Translations under genes and position numbers: made by a program | Notes under the pieces: generated by a model | Told to the model about the DNA's origin: nothing | Databases searched by the model: none | The model's input: only the letters and a program-made list of their open reading frames with translations | Shown: positions 12,908 through 25,291 of the stretch, one piece after another | Numbering within the stretch: the first letter of the stretch is position 1 | Layout: every line of letters begins with the position of its first letter | NCBI GenBank assembly: GCA_002104985.1 | Contig: MCGO01000127.1 | Coordinates: forward strand, 51,872-115,871 | Reading direction: 5' to 3' | Source: Rhizoclosmatium globosum | Taxonomy: Eukaryota > Chytridiomycota > Chytridiomycetes > Chytridiales > Chytriomycetaceae | DNA length: 64,000 nucleotides

Positions 12908-14924
12908 ATGGATCAACGCGTGGCTTTATTCAATAACAACTTTGCACTGCAGCTGGAGGCCGTCTACAGCACCGCAGAAGTCGATCAACTAGCAGAGAGT
13001 GTCGCTAGAGGAATTATCGACCGCGCCAATAGCGGAAATGTGAAAGATCTAGTGCATGGGTAAGTGCTTGACTCACACAACAGATATCACTCACCACCCA
13101 AAACCAGAGGCGCACATGTTCATATTGCAGTAAATAATGTCTTGGAAATGGATGCTTTGGCACAGATTGACCTTCCCCCGCCTTCCATTATTCGTGGTCA
13201 AATCAGCTCCCCTCAACAAAACACAATCGATCTGGTAAACTCCAGTCTGTTAAACTGTTTCTGAATTCCTCTTAGCTTTTCAACGAGAACCATCAGATTG
13301 CTATTGCAGCTGCCACATCTCTCCTGCATTGCGCCCAAGAGCAACCCAACTTAGTCTTACAAATGGCATGCGACAAACCTCTTCTCGATGGACTCACCCA
13401 TATTCTTCGCTCAACTCATGCTGCGACGCAGGTATTCGGCCGTCTTGAATTCTCTTTGATGATTCCTTACCAGAAAACAGGATATTGCGTTTGAACTTAC
13501 GCGAACTCTCTCTTGCAGTGCGAAAATTATCAACTCAAATGGGACTATGGTCGCAGATGTTTGGATGGATTCGTTGATGATTGTCATCGTGTTGCAAAAC
13601 CTGGAAACGTCGGTTCTTTTGTTTAATATGCCGGCTATTGGTCATGTAAGAAATCAAATTATTCAACGCAATCTAACAATACCTGCTTTTTTCACAATAA
13701 ATCAGTGTCTGTGGATTCTAAAGAACCTTTCAACTGTTTCTGATGTTGGTTGTGAGATTTTGGGAGCAAGTCACCAACTGTTTGTGTTGGTTGGAAAGTT
13801 TTTGTTGGAACGCGGACAACCCATGAATGTTTCATACGCTGATGCGCTGTCCAAGTATTTGGCGTTGATGAACATATTTACTGCCTTTGTGGGTCCCAAT
13901 CGTGTGACAACTGCCTTCGCCCAGAAATCGGTATGTTCCTTTTAATTTGTAGCTTTTGATTTAAGTTTCATTTATTTTTTGCAGATGGAGGACATTGCAG
14001 GTTTTATTTGCTCAGCAGTTTCGGAATGCAGAATTCCTCGTACTGATTTGGCGTTCGCAAACTGTATGCTCTCAAGAGTAGCTTACGTTTCAAAATGTGC
14101 AACTTTGATGAATACTGACGTATTTGTTACGTATCTAACAAGTGCAGTCATTTCAACAAATCGGGCGGAACGTTTCGGAGCAGCACGTCTGGTGGGAAAC
14201 CTGACTAACCACGAAGAAAATGCCATGGTGAGATACTTGGCGACAGCTTGCTTTTCCTAACCAACATCAGAAAATCGCTCGCTCTCAAATTCTTCAGAAC
14301 CTCATGAGTTCTTCGAATCCATCAACCTGGCTTGCAGTTAGCAATGTTTTGCAGTACGAAATTGTTAAACCAATGGCCATTTTCCTTCTGCCAATGCTCT
14401 TCAATCACTGGAAGAAAGATCTTGATGACGACACCAACTGTAGCACGTGTGATGTGGCGATACGGTCCATATCAGAATCCTTGTCAAATATTGAAGTTCG
14501 TAACTGGATGGTCTTGCAGTTGAATGCAGTTGTTCGACTCTTGCTGCGACAATTGGTCAAGCCGATGGATTCCTTGTCTCGCTTAACTGCGTATGACGTC
14601 TGCGTTAGGCTGCTGGAATACTTTCCCGTCGAAACCATGTTGTGTGTTGGAGGCGTCGCGGAAACAAAATTGATTGCTTCTCTTCGTACTCACCTTGTTG
14701 GTGTTGAAGAGATGACAATGGAACTCAAGAAAAATGTGGAAACTTTTGTTCAAGACTGCTTTGAGTATGTTGGCCGCATGACAGGTGAAGAGAATGTTTC
14801 GGATCACATTCGGAGGTTTTTGAAAGATAGGGAAGGGGAACTGTCGGACACGCAGATGGAAGCATTGTGTCAGACAGAGTTGAAACGCTTTTTCGATGTG
14901 CTGGAAAATGTTGCCATCACTTGA
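12908..14924 (+). CDS. Armadillo/HEAT-like helical repeat protein, unknown function
   Basis: Seven exons join in one frame: 12908-13059, 13108-13234, 13276-13431, 13481-13645, 13706-13930, 13985-14227 and 14271-14924, giving 573 residues. All introns are 41-60 nt with GT and AG ends. The start is the ATG of MDQRVALF; the TTG further upstream is not used. The protein has repeated amphipathic helices typical of armadillo-like folds, for example FNENHQIAIAAATSLL followed by LDGLTHILRS, then DSLMIVIVLQNL and RLVGNLTNHEENAM. The C-terminal 200 residues are helical and acidic. Such proteins are usually scaffolds that bind other proteins. I do not recognise a specific family, and no catalytic motif, membrane segment or signal peptide is visible. 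It converges with the minus-strand gene ending at 14992. Confidence 0.8.
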
Positions 14925-14991
14925 GGGATTTATGCTTCACTGATTTGGTTGCTGCTTTATTTCAATGACTCCTAATATATACATCTGTTTT

Positions 14992-15981
14992 TTAAACTTC
15001 GTCATCGTCCGCCTCTTCAATTTTTCCATCCTCTGGATTCAATCTCACGCTCCCCATCAGGTTCGCGTTGTTGCGTGCCTAATAATTCGGTAAGATCACA
15101 AAAAGATGTAATGTAAACGTTACCTGATAGGCCAAAAATTGTTGAAACTGCGGGTGAAAGGCGCAGATGGTGTTAAATAGGATCGAGCCTTTGCTCACGA
15201 ACTCCCGTGCTAGAAGCTTTGAAGTTAGCTAATATAATTTGCAGTATTGCTTTCGACGTACCTAGGGGAAGCGCGTAGCATTTCTGCCCTTCAAACCTGA
15301 AAATCATGTTGCTCGTTGTGAAACGAGCAACGTTGGTGAGAAAATCCAGTGTAGCTGGACGGGCTTCGAAATTGCCTGCTTTAAGAAAGCCCTGAATTTG
15401 AATTATTTTCCAGATTGTATGAAAGAGAAGGTGTCTTACTGTTTCCGACCTAAGTCCGCCCCGAATTCGAAGCTTATTAACGAACGCTTCCAATTCGTCT
15501 GTAACAGCATACACGATTGTAGACCCCGCTTCCACTTTGGAGCGAATAAGTTCGCGCAACTCTTTTGCCAACCTGTCAAACACTTCAGAATTAAGCACAA
15601 GGCATAGAAGCAAAAAAGACGTACTCGATAGCAAACTCCACTGATTCGTTACTGTTGGGGACACTGATGTTAGGGGCACTGGCATTGGTACGCGAGTCAG
15701 AATGTGAGAGCAGTGTTTCGGCCGGCCGGCTGTTGGTTGCGAGGTTCAGTCGAGATGCGAGACTAGCTCGTCCTACTCGCTGGGCTGGAGTTTGTGCAGC
15801 TCTGTGTAAAAGTAGAATTGATTAATAACACGTTTGCCGCAAGGTTACTATGAACTTACCTTCGGCGAGATCCATTAATGATGGGGGCTTCTGTGAGCAT
15901 CAAAGCTGTGGCATTTACGCGCTTTCCTCGCTGGGATGGAGCCGCGGATGGCTTAAGGGACGGTGAAGATGTCAACGTCAT
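14992..15981 (-). CDS. Hypothetical protein, 244 residues, six exons
   Basis: The exons, read on the minus strand, are 15981-15860, 15801-15625, 15572-15440, 15391-15262, 15209-15124 and 15078-14992. Phases agree at every junction, and one acceptor (before 15209) is chosen because it alone keeps the frame. The start is MTLTSSPSL. The first 90 residues are Ser/Ala/Arg-rich and probably disordered. The middle (VEFAIELAKELRELIRSKVE and onward) is helical, followed by a compact part containing ARPATLDFLTNVARFTTSN and a Q-rich helix. The tail is acidic (EEADDDEV). No family was recognised and no enzyme motif seen. It is transcribed toward the armadillo-like gene, with only 67 bp between the two stops. 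Confidence 0.7.
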
Positions 15982-16454
15982 AATTTTCTGACAATTTAGT
16001 TTAGTTTTGTAACGAACGCCAAGTACACTTAAAACAGACAAGACTCAGCCCTTCATCAATTTCGTACTCAATACTGCACCATGATGATGAATTTAGAGTT
16101 TATCTTTGATTGAGTCAATCTTTCATGTAGCCAGTGCTTTTTGAGTTGATAATTCCAAATTAAACAATTGATGTGGCCGGCGTGGTTTTATTGTTGTTTT
16201 ATGTGTCCTTGAACTGTCAAGTCACTCATGTGGGCTTGTGCCATACCTCTTCGTACCCCCCATTCCTCCCTATTCCTCCACTCCGAGGCTACGTTATATG
16301 AGCCAATCTTCTTTTCTATTATTAATGTTTGCTTTGAGTGTAAAGCTAGACACATTAAGACACTGAGTCAATCCAGCTCATTCAAAACACTGTCTGCCGA
16401 TTAGCCAATGAAATTTTCGGCCTTCTTGATCCTTTCCTTCAAAATTACCTTTGA
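15982..16454. other. Intergenic between divergent genes, no gene seen
   Basis: This stretch separates the starts of a minus-strand and a plus-strand gene and probably carries both promoters. No open frame, repeat or RNA gene stands out. Confidence 0.4.
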
Positions 16455-16909
16455 ATGTACCACGTTTCCATCCTTGGCATCCTTGTTGCTCTATCCAGTT
16501 CTGTAGTCTCAGCAGCCAAGGCTCAGCCAAGTGCGACTAGTATTGACCTGAGCGTGTGCCTGCCCCAGCCAGTCCAAGCAGCCACCCTCGGTACAACCCT
16601 ATCCCTGCCAAGCCCCTCCGGATCAGTCTCAGGCACCTTAGTAGCATTCTCAATGTCTCCACGAAAGCTTGTTTGGGGCCAAACGTTTGAGATAACTTGT
16701 GGCACTGTAACAGCACCAGCCACGGTGGACAAAGGATCATGTACATTCACAGTCGACTTTGCAGGATGTCCATCATCGTGAGTGTTTCGACTTATCAAGT
16801 TCCATAGCATTAAATATCGAGCTTAATTCGATCTAGGGTCAAACTCAATTCATCCGCCACCACTAAGAGAGGAAAGACTCTCTCCGCCGAACGAACCATT
16901 AGTCTGTAG
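16455..16909 (+). CDS. Small secreted protein, 131 residues
   Basis: Two exons, 16455-16777 and 16837-16909. The N-terminus, MYHVSILGILVALSSSVVSA, is a clear signal peptide with likely cleavage after an A-x-A-like site near residue 20. The mature part is Ser/Thr/Pro-rich and has four cysteines (in SVCLPQ, ITCGT, GSCTF and AGCPS) that could form two disulphides. The second exon adds a basic tail containing TTKRGKTLSAER. No membrane anchor or known domain was recognised. A wall-associated or extracellular protein is possible; effector or adhesion roles cannot be judged from sequence. Confidence 0.65.
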
Positions 16910-16972
16910 CATTGCGAAATACGATCGCACTAGCCTTCATCAGCCTCATCTTTCGCCAGCAGCCGTGTCTCA

Positions 16973-16981
16973 TATATAAAA
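16973..16981 (+). promoter_or_regulatory. TATA-like element
   Basis: TATATAAAA lies about 130 bp upstream of the ATG at 17113, in AT-rich sequence downstream of the previous stop. This is a plausible core promoter element by sequence only. Confidence 0.3.
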
Positions 16982-17112
16982 AGCGTTCTCTTTCTTCTTT
17001 CACTCATACCTGCCACGTCTCAAACTCTTATATATATTTTTTATAAAATCCTTGTCGTTTCTGTCTTTCTTCTTGTTAATGATGATTAGATTTGTTTTTT
17101 GGAAACGAATCG

Positions 17113-18934
17113 ATGTTGGAGCAGCACGAAACGGAGCACTTTGCGCTCCTCAAGCAACATCAGACAGGGTCCGTAGCGCACGAAGTGTACAGTGAAACGT
17201 GGGTTGCGACAGAGGGAGAAGAAGAGGGCGGGGCAGGTTCGTCTGATGTCTTGAAGAAGGTGATGCCAACCATGTTCTCTTTCCGCAGATCCCTCGAATC
17301 AGCCCGGCCAAAGTGACTCTGAAATCGCACTTGACCATCAAAGAACAGAGCCCCAGAACCAGGAAGAGTCCTTGCACGATCCACCGCAAACAACCACCCA
17401 CGAAGCCGTTCACGTTCAAGTGGAAGGCGAGGACTATGCCCAGCTTCTTTCTGTTTCTGTTCAAGAAGATGTTCAAACTCTTCCCGAATGTTTGGTCGAC
17501 TTTCTGGGCGAAGAGTTCTGGCTCTTTCCGCCAACATCACAGCCATTTGACTCGCTCGTCTCTCCCTCAACTGGTTTTCTGTCACTGAAAAGCCCCTCTC
17601 GCACTCCCGCTTTCCAACCTGTTACTTCCTCAACAGCCCCGGTTACTATTGACCCAACTACTCTCCCACCCCCTTCTTTACCTATTACTTCCAACCACCA
17701 CCGCCAAACTATCTTTCCCCTTCCACTCTCAGAACAAGAAGAATTGTTTGAGAGTGAACTAACGTATTTGCTTGCAGAGTTAAAATTGGTTTTTGATTTG
17801 GATAATCAGCAGCAACAGCAGTATGAGCAACAGGAACAGCTTCAGCAACAGCAGCAGCAGTCTTCAGTCGGAGAGGAGTCTGGAAACGGAATCGAGATTA
17901 CACGGGATACGGAAAATGGGACGGGAGCCAATATATCATCAACAGCAGGTACCGGAACAACGGAAGTATCAGGATACGAAGCAAAGGATATCGAAGAAAT
18001 GGAGCTAATATTAGATTTTCCCGATCTTGGTCTGTCATTTTCTGAGGTAAGGTTTAACCTTCATACTCCGTCTCTAACTCACACGCCCCATTCACAGCTC
18101 TCAACAGAACTAAAACAATATAACCTCAACCGTCTCAACACCTTCCACCAAGCCCTCCTAATGGAACAAGGCTTCACACTCACAGAAACACAACAAACAT
18201 TCCCACCCCTCCGCCTTTCATTACGACAACAGCCTTCCAAAAACGCGAACCGATTAGCAGTGCTGAATAAGGTTCTTGAGCGGGTAGATCCTACGAATCA
18301 GTGGCTCCCGCAAAATCAAATTGAAGTTTCGGAGGAGAGTTCGGATGCGGATGTTGTTGGTGTTGATGAGCAGAATGGTGACGAGAATGGGGAAGGGTTG
18401 CAGCAGCAATATGAGGAAATGGGAGACGATGTTGTTGTTGTGCCTGTTCAATTGGGTGATGGCGTTGCTGCAGTTGAAGAAGATGGGTATATAAATAACG
18501 GTGTAGATGAAGCTGGTGAGAACGTGGAATATGGTTCGTTCTTCATATCCCTCTTCCCCCTAAATCTGAGAGTCTAATTTCCACTTTCTCAACTAGTTGA
18601 CGAAACAACCTATTATGAAGAACAACAACAGGAATACCCCTCAGGCGACACAAGTATGCAAGAATATCAATCTCAAGAATACCCCGCCGACTCATCCGTT
18701 CAAGAGCAATTCGAAAATGGCGAGTATGCACAACTGGATGAAAACCCGTCAGGCGGACAAGAGATTGAAGTCGAATATGTGGATCCAACAACAGGCGAAG
18801 TGTATGAAAACGGAGAAGGGTACGAATATACACAGCCAGAGGAGGAAGAAGATATTCGAGGGGAAAAGAGGAAATCTTTGAGCGGTGATGAATTGACGGA
18901 AGCTGGGGAAGAGAAGAGAACAAGGCTGGAATAG
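17113..18934 (+). CDS. Acidic, Gln/Glu-rich protein of unknown function, 551 residues
   Basis: Four exons: 17113-17236, 17289-18046, 18098-18533 and 18597-18934, all in frame. The start is the ATG of MLEQHETEHF; the frame is open upstream but has no other ATG. Visible parts are a conserved-looking block around LPECLVDFLGEEFWLFP (about residue 105), a second around EEELFESELTYLLAELK-like sequence, a poly-Gln tract written with CAACAG codons near 17805-17860, a hydrophobic segment LDFPDLGLSF and a basic stretch RLSLRQQPSKNANRLAVLNK. The C-terminal 150 residues are strongly acidic, with Tyr-Glu and Gln-Glu repeats, ending with a basic KR-rich patch that could be a nuclear signal. I infer a nuclear protein. 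The family is not recognised. Confidence 0.75.
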
Positions 18935-19070
18935 AAGAAAGGGTGACCTGGTAAAGTATATTTTTGAGTGTTTGATTGGTTGTTGGGGATGTGGGGGGCA
19001 CGATTGTTTCGTGTATTTGGAGTTTCTTTTAACAATAAATATTAAAATATTTCTTATTTCTCATAGTTTT

Positions 19071-22000
19071 TTATCCATCTTGTTCTACCTCAGTAGCAGC
19101 GATCTCAGCTGGTTCTGGTTCGATGGGTTCTTCCTTCCACTCTTCCCATTCGATTTCCTCACTCTCTGGTGTTTCTGGAATCTTTTCGGGTACTTCTTGA
19201 ACAGTTTCGATCAGCACGACTTCCTCAACAGGCTGAACAGGAGGCGGTGGAGGCTCCGGTTGAGGTGTTGGCGGTCTCGTAGTGAAAGGAATATGCCCTC
19301 CTTTCTCCTTCACAAAGAACCGATCCTTCTCTCCAGCCCACACACGAACATACTTTGGAATTATAACATCCGGAACATCTTTCTTCTTCTTCCGTTTGGT
19401 ATTATCCACCACTGCTTCCCCATACACGCTTTTAACAAACGTCCCTTCCCAAACACGACTTCCAACATTCGGGTTCCGCGCCAACAGTTCCAAGTCCTCT
19501 ATCTCCTTCTTATACCGATCACAATTGTTCACTGAAGACGGATACATCGTCTTTGCGCGTTCAGAGGTACTCGCCATCGTAAGCGGCTGCCACCGCACCT
19601 TTTCATAAACACATCTATCCGGCACCTCCGCAGCTTCAGCAGTACTCGCATCTCGAATACTCGTCAAATCACACCGCGACCATTTACTCTTCACAAGGTC
19701 CGTTCCCGCAACCCCATCCTTAGGCGTCGAGAGAATCCGTATCGGAGAAAACACAGAATCGACGCGGTCAGAGTCTTCAGGTGGGATTACCAGCATTTCG
19801 ATAGACACGACGCGGTTGATGTGTCGATTCGACTCTGACCTCAGTGTCGGTGTTCCGGGTCGTGATGAATCGGGAACTAGGAGGGAGACGGCTCTTGTGG
19901 GTGTTCCAGTGCCTCGTGGGGATCTTGCGTTTTTAGGAGAGCCTGTTGTGAATAAACTTGGGTTTCTGGAATTTTCGCTGATGTTTCCTATTGAGCTTGG
20001 GTTTCGGGAGAGTCGAAGGTGTGGTGGTGTAGTTAGTCGTTCGGATTCAAAGAGAGACGCTGCTTGTGTTGACGGAGAGGCAGCGGCTGGAGAAGGGGCA
20101 CCTGGGGTTGAAGTCTTTTTAAAAGCGAATGCAGCTTTAATGGCTGTAAGTCCAATAGCAGCATTTGTACTCAAACTGCGTCGCCGTGTCGTGTTGCTCG
20201 GTGAGATATCCACAAACTGCACAAGAGGTTGCAACAAAGGCAAGTCTCTTGCATTTTGTGGAACAATTTCTGTAAGGGACGGTCGATGGTCATGGACGTT
20301 TACAGAAACAGATCGCTTTCGTTCTGTAACACTAACGTTGCTACTGGTTTCTTTGATCAATTCCATGCGTCGCGGCGCAACCGTCGACCTTCTGCCATAG
20401 TCTTGCCAATATTCACTTGAATCGCTTTCACGACGAGAATCAGGAACCATGCTCCCCATACGACTCCAATCAACAACACTCTCGCGGCCAGAGTCAGGTC
20501 TTGCTTCTTGATCCCCGAGCAGTGTGTCATCAAGAGCTTTGGGAATTGTATACAAGTCATTGGCAAACTTGAGATGTAACTGGTTAGGTGGGACAACGCT
20601 TCCTCGCTTCTTGCGGCCGCCGGAAACTCCAAACCCTTGCGAGAATTTGTTTGTTCGTTCAACGTTCTTCAAAGAATGTTTGAACATTGTGTCAACTGTT
20701 TCCTTTCGAGATGCGACTTTCTTAAGGAGGTTTTCCAAACTAGGCTGTTCGAAAGATTAAACTCAATTTTAAACACCTCTCAACTTACCTCTGGATGCTT
20801 TGGAGGCGTATCCGGCTTCTGATACCTCTTTTTGAAGTTTAAAAACTCTTGCTCAGTATGATACACTGACGCTTCATTAAATGATTCGCGTTTCAATTGC
20901 GCCATGATACTCAATCTCATTGCTTGAGCTTCTTTGTCAATGAGAGGCAAGTGCATTGACATTGTTTTGTGCATAGTTGATACAGTTGCACGATGTCCCA
21001 ATCGAGTTGTATCGCTGCCCAAATGCATCGCTTTTCCATTCAACCCGCAGTCTACTTCTGAAAGTGTTGTACGTATCGTCGGTGGTGTGACTTTATGTTG
21101 CTGTTTCCACTGCTCATACCGTTTAGCAACAGGTATAACCGGCAAATTCAATTCATGTCTCATAGCCTGCAACTCCTTCGCCTGTCTCCGATAATGTCGA
21201 CTCTTGTACAACACCGAATCGTTCCCCTGCGCAAGACGAACGTGCATCAACCGCTCCCCTCGTGTTTCTTGAACCGCCTTTTTCATGTCCAAGTAATGCA
21301 GGGCCGCTTGAGCCAGTTCAACGGCTTTCGCATCGACTTTTGGTTTTGGATTCACGTCGCTCAATTCGTCATCGGTTGGACCGTCTTGCAACGGTATAGG
21401 GTGCGGCGCGATAGACCCCGATTCCATAGACTCATTGGAATCAGGGTGTGATGATACATCCACTGCAACACCACCACCACCAACACCACCACTGTCAACC
21501 AAAACCTCCGGTACAACCTCGATTTCAGGTACAACAACACCCTTCTCCTCCCCCGCCCACAAACTAACCTCTCGAACGTGGATGTCAGGGGAATGTACCG
21601 CCACCAGCTTCTCATTCCTTACTGCCAAGTAATTCCTCCGTTCTTGATGTGCAATCAGATCCTCCATCTCGCGCAACTGAGTTTGTATAGTCGCGTGCGC
21701 CGTGTTCTTGCGTGTGTGTGCGACAAGCTCTTTTGCTGTATGTGTGCGTTGGACAGTTACATGAGATAGAGTGCGTGGAAGCGGGGGGATGATAAGAGGG
21801 GTTTGGAATTGTGGTGGAGACCATTTTCGTGGGGATGTTAAGACGGGTGTTCCTTGTGTGATGTCGGGGAGTTTAGGGATTCCTTGTGGTGAGGATTCTG
21901 ACTCGTCTTCTTCGATTGGGTTGAAGGAGGTTGGTTGGTTTGAAGATGTGATCAAGAATTGAGGGTCGGGGGGAGAGATGTTCGATGAGATGTGCTTGTG

Positions 22001-22321
22001 CGGGTGATGGATTGCCGAATGGTTTGAGATGCGCGGATTGATATTCGTCTGTTGGAGCCTTTGAGACTTTCTGAGGACGTGTTTGGAGAATCGAGGGATA
22101 TTCTTTGAGGCTGATGATTGTAGAACGCGTTATTTGATGGTCGATTGAACAGAAGATACCTCTTTAACATGGGATTGACGTCTTGGTCCTTTTGATATTG
22201 ATTGGCGTGCCGATAATTCTGGCGGTAAGAATGACCCTCGCTTAGGTGGGCCTCGATGTGAGTTGGAAACTTTATCATCGAAGGAAGATGGGAAGTCGAC
22301 TGATATCTTGCGTCTACTCAT
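19071..22321 (-). CDS. Large disordered protein of unknown function, 1031 residues
   Basis: Three exons on the minus strand: 22321-22160, 22048-20789 and 20744-19071. The phase is 0 at both junctions and the total is an exact multiple of three. The first intron (111 nt) is longer than the others, and its acceptor was chosen by frame, so the join at 22048 is less certain. The protein begins MSRRKISVDF. It has long Ser/Pro-rich low-complexity regions, a helical middle (TQLREMEDLIAHQERRNYL and KAVELAQAALHYLDMKKAVQ), a HTEQEFLNFKKRYQ segment, and a Pro/Glu-rich C-terminus with a PPPPP run after VIIPKYVRVWAGEK. No known domain is visible. It could be a cytoskeletal or ciliary scaffold, but nothing in the sequence proves that. 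Its stop lies 136 bp from the convergent gene's stop. Confidence 0.75.
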
Positions 22322-22542
22322 ATTGGATGTTCTGGAGGGCGAGATTTGCAACGACTTCCAAAGATTGTCCAAACTAATAATATCTGTTTGAAATCAAATG
22401 TGTTCCTAGCCAAAGCTGATTTTTATCTCAAGTAATTGAGTAAGAAGAACAAAGATGATGAAATTAAACGACCCTCCCGATGCTCCCTACAACAAATGCT
22501 CTTTCACGAAAACCATACACATATTCTCTCTCCTCTTCATCA

Positions 22543-23643
<1,101 letters not shown>

Positions 23644-23805
23644 TGTGGTGGTGGTGGTGTCGTTGGTTTCGGTGAAGAAAAACTTGCGATGAACTTGTGC
23701 AGTGTTCCATCCCCTTCTTCTCCACAATTCAAAGCATTCGTACACTATTTTAACAGTGAAGAAACGAAGTTGCTGTTTATAATTGAAATAGAAGTAAACA
23801 ATCAG

Positions 23806-25202
23806 TTACAACTTGGATTCCCCTGATTTCCCCTTCCCTTCAACCTCGTCAATCCATTTGGCTCGAACAACTCCCTCCTGTGCGCAACTCATGACAAGAG
23901 TTCCATCGCGAGTGTAGACTCTTGAAAAGCATAATCCTCTTCCAGCATTGGTTCTTGTGCTCTCCATATCGTAAAGCAGCCAGTCATCTGCCCGGAACGG
24001 TGCATGGAACCAAATGGAATGATCGAGTGATGCAATCATACTCAATCGAGGATTAGTGAACGCTGTGACTCCGTGTGGGAGTAAAGCTGTGTTAACCAAA
24101 TAATGGTCACTCGTGTATGCTGCAACGCACTGTAATTTACGTAATATGAGTAAACTTAATTTGACATAATTCAGCAGTTACCTGGTGGAATGCAAGATTA
24201 TCAGGAAGATGTCCCAAAGCCTTCATCCAAACTCTTTGGCGAGGTTCCGACTTTTCTGGCTTTACCGCATCCTTGAGTGTCTTTGGAGACTTGACTGGTT
24301 TGAATTCGATTGGAATAGGCTGTAAACGATGATATGATTAAGACAAATAAAACAACCTCTATAAACTCACTTCCTGCAACCGAAGAATCAAGTAATTAGC
24401 CGCCTTCGAATTCGTCGCCGGGTCATCAATCCACTTTCGAAACACTTCCGAGTTACTATTTGGAATAGAAACAGAAAGAACACCATTCCAGGTGACACTT
24501 TGATAATTAGAACCCCTCACCACTTCACCCCCCAAGCTCTCACCTCTCAAGCTCCTCCGGCATCGGAACACTCGGCATTGGAAACTGATGATTCAAAATC
24601 GCAGGCTCCGGAAGCTGAAAGCTACACGTCAACGTAAAGATCGCCTTCCCCTTCTGAATCGCCACGACACTTCGAGTTGCAAACGCGCGGCCGTCGCGGA
24701 TGCGTTTTACAGTGTATAGAATGGGGATGGATTCGTCGCCTGGGAGGAGGAAGTAGCAGTGGAGAGACTAAGTAGGAATTTCCATGTTTGTTCAGTTGTG
24801 AGTGTTTTACGAAAGGGGAAGGAGGGAATAGTTACGTGGACGGAGAACTCTGGTTTGACTGTTTTTGTGGCTGCTGATAACGCGAGGCCGATAATCTGTC
24901 CTCCTGTGGGTCCCATGGGAAGATTAGAAACGTGAGTTGTCAAACACACTCATGGGATCGTGGAAGATGGCTTACCAAAGACTCCTCTTGCATTGATGGG
25001 TTTCCATAGTTGTCCTGGAAGAGAGTGGAAGAGATTGTCTTCGACTGGTTGGAGGTGAAGTGCCTGATGGTGGGTTGATTAGAACTTTGAAGGTTACAAC
25101 GTAGTTCAGCATCAATTACGCTCAGTAACTAATGAGAGGCACGGAGACAGACACAGAAAGAAAAGGGGTACCTACCTGTTCAATCAGTGTTCTCAAGGAC
25201 AT
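23806..25202 (-). CDS. TES1: Peroxisomal acyl-CoA thioesterase, TesB/ACOT8 family
   Basis: Seven exons on the minus strand: 25202-25176, 25063-24976, 24903-24836, 24767-24544, 24455-24371, 24319-24182 and 24129-23806, making 317 residues. Two hot-dog domains are visible. The N-terminal one contains VFGGQIIGLALSAA and HCYFLLPGDESIPILYTV. The C-terminal one contains SDHYLVNTALLPHG, ASLDHSIWFHAPFRADDWLL, GRGLCFSRVYTRDGTLV and CAQEGVVR, all characteristic of TesB-type thioesterases, which hydrolyse acyl-CoA to free acid and CoA. The last three residues are SKL, the canonical type 1 peroxisomal targeting signal, so a role next to peroxisomal beta-oxidation follows from family knowledge. The frame is clean and the length normal. 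Confidence 0.93.
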
Positions 25203-25291
25203 CTTGCAGTTTTGTGTATTCTTTGAAGTTTCTGCAAAAAAGAAAGTGGAGAAACTATGTCGGATAAACTCTAGTTACTATTAATCATCAT

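Noticed and set aside
13060..13130. Acceptor at 13130 for intron 1 of the armadillo-like gene
   Set aside because: It gives an immediate stop (GGT AAA TAA). The acceptor at 13107 keeps the frame and a 48-nt intron.
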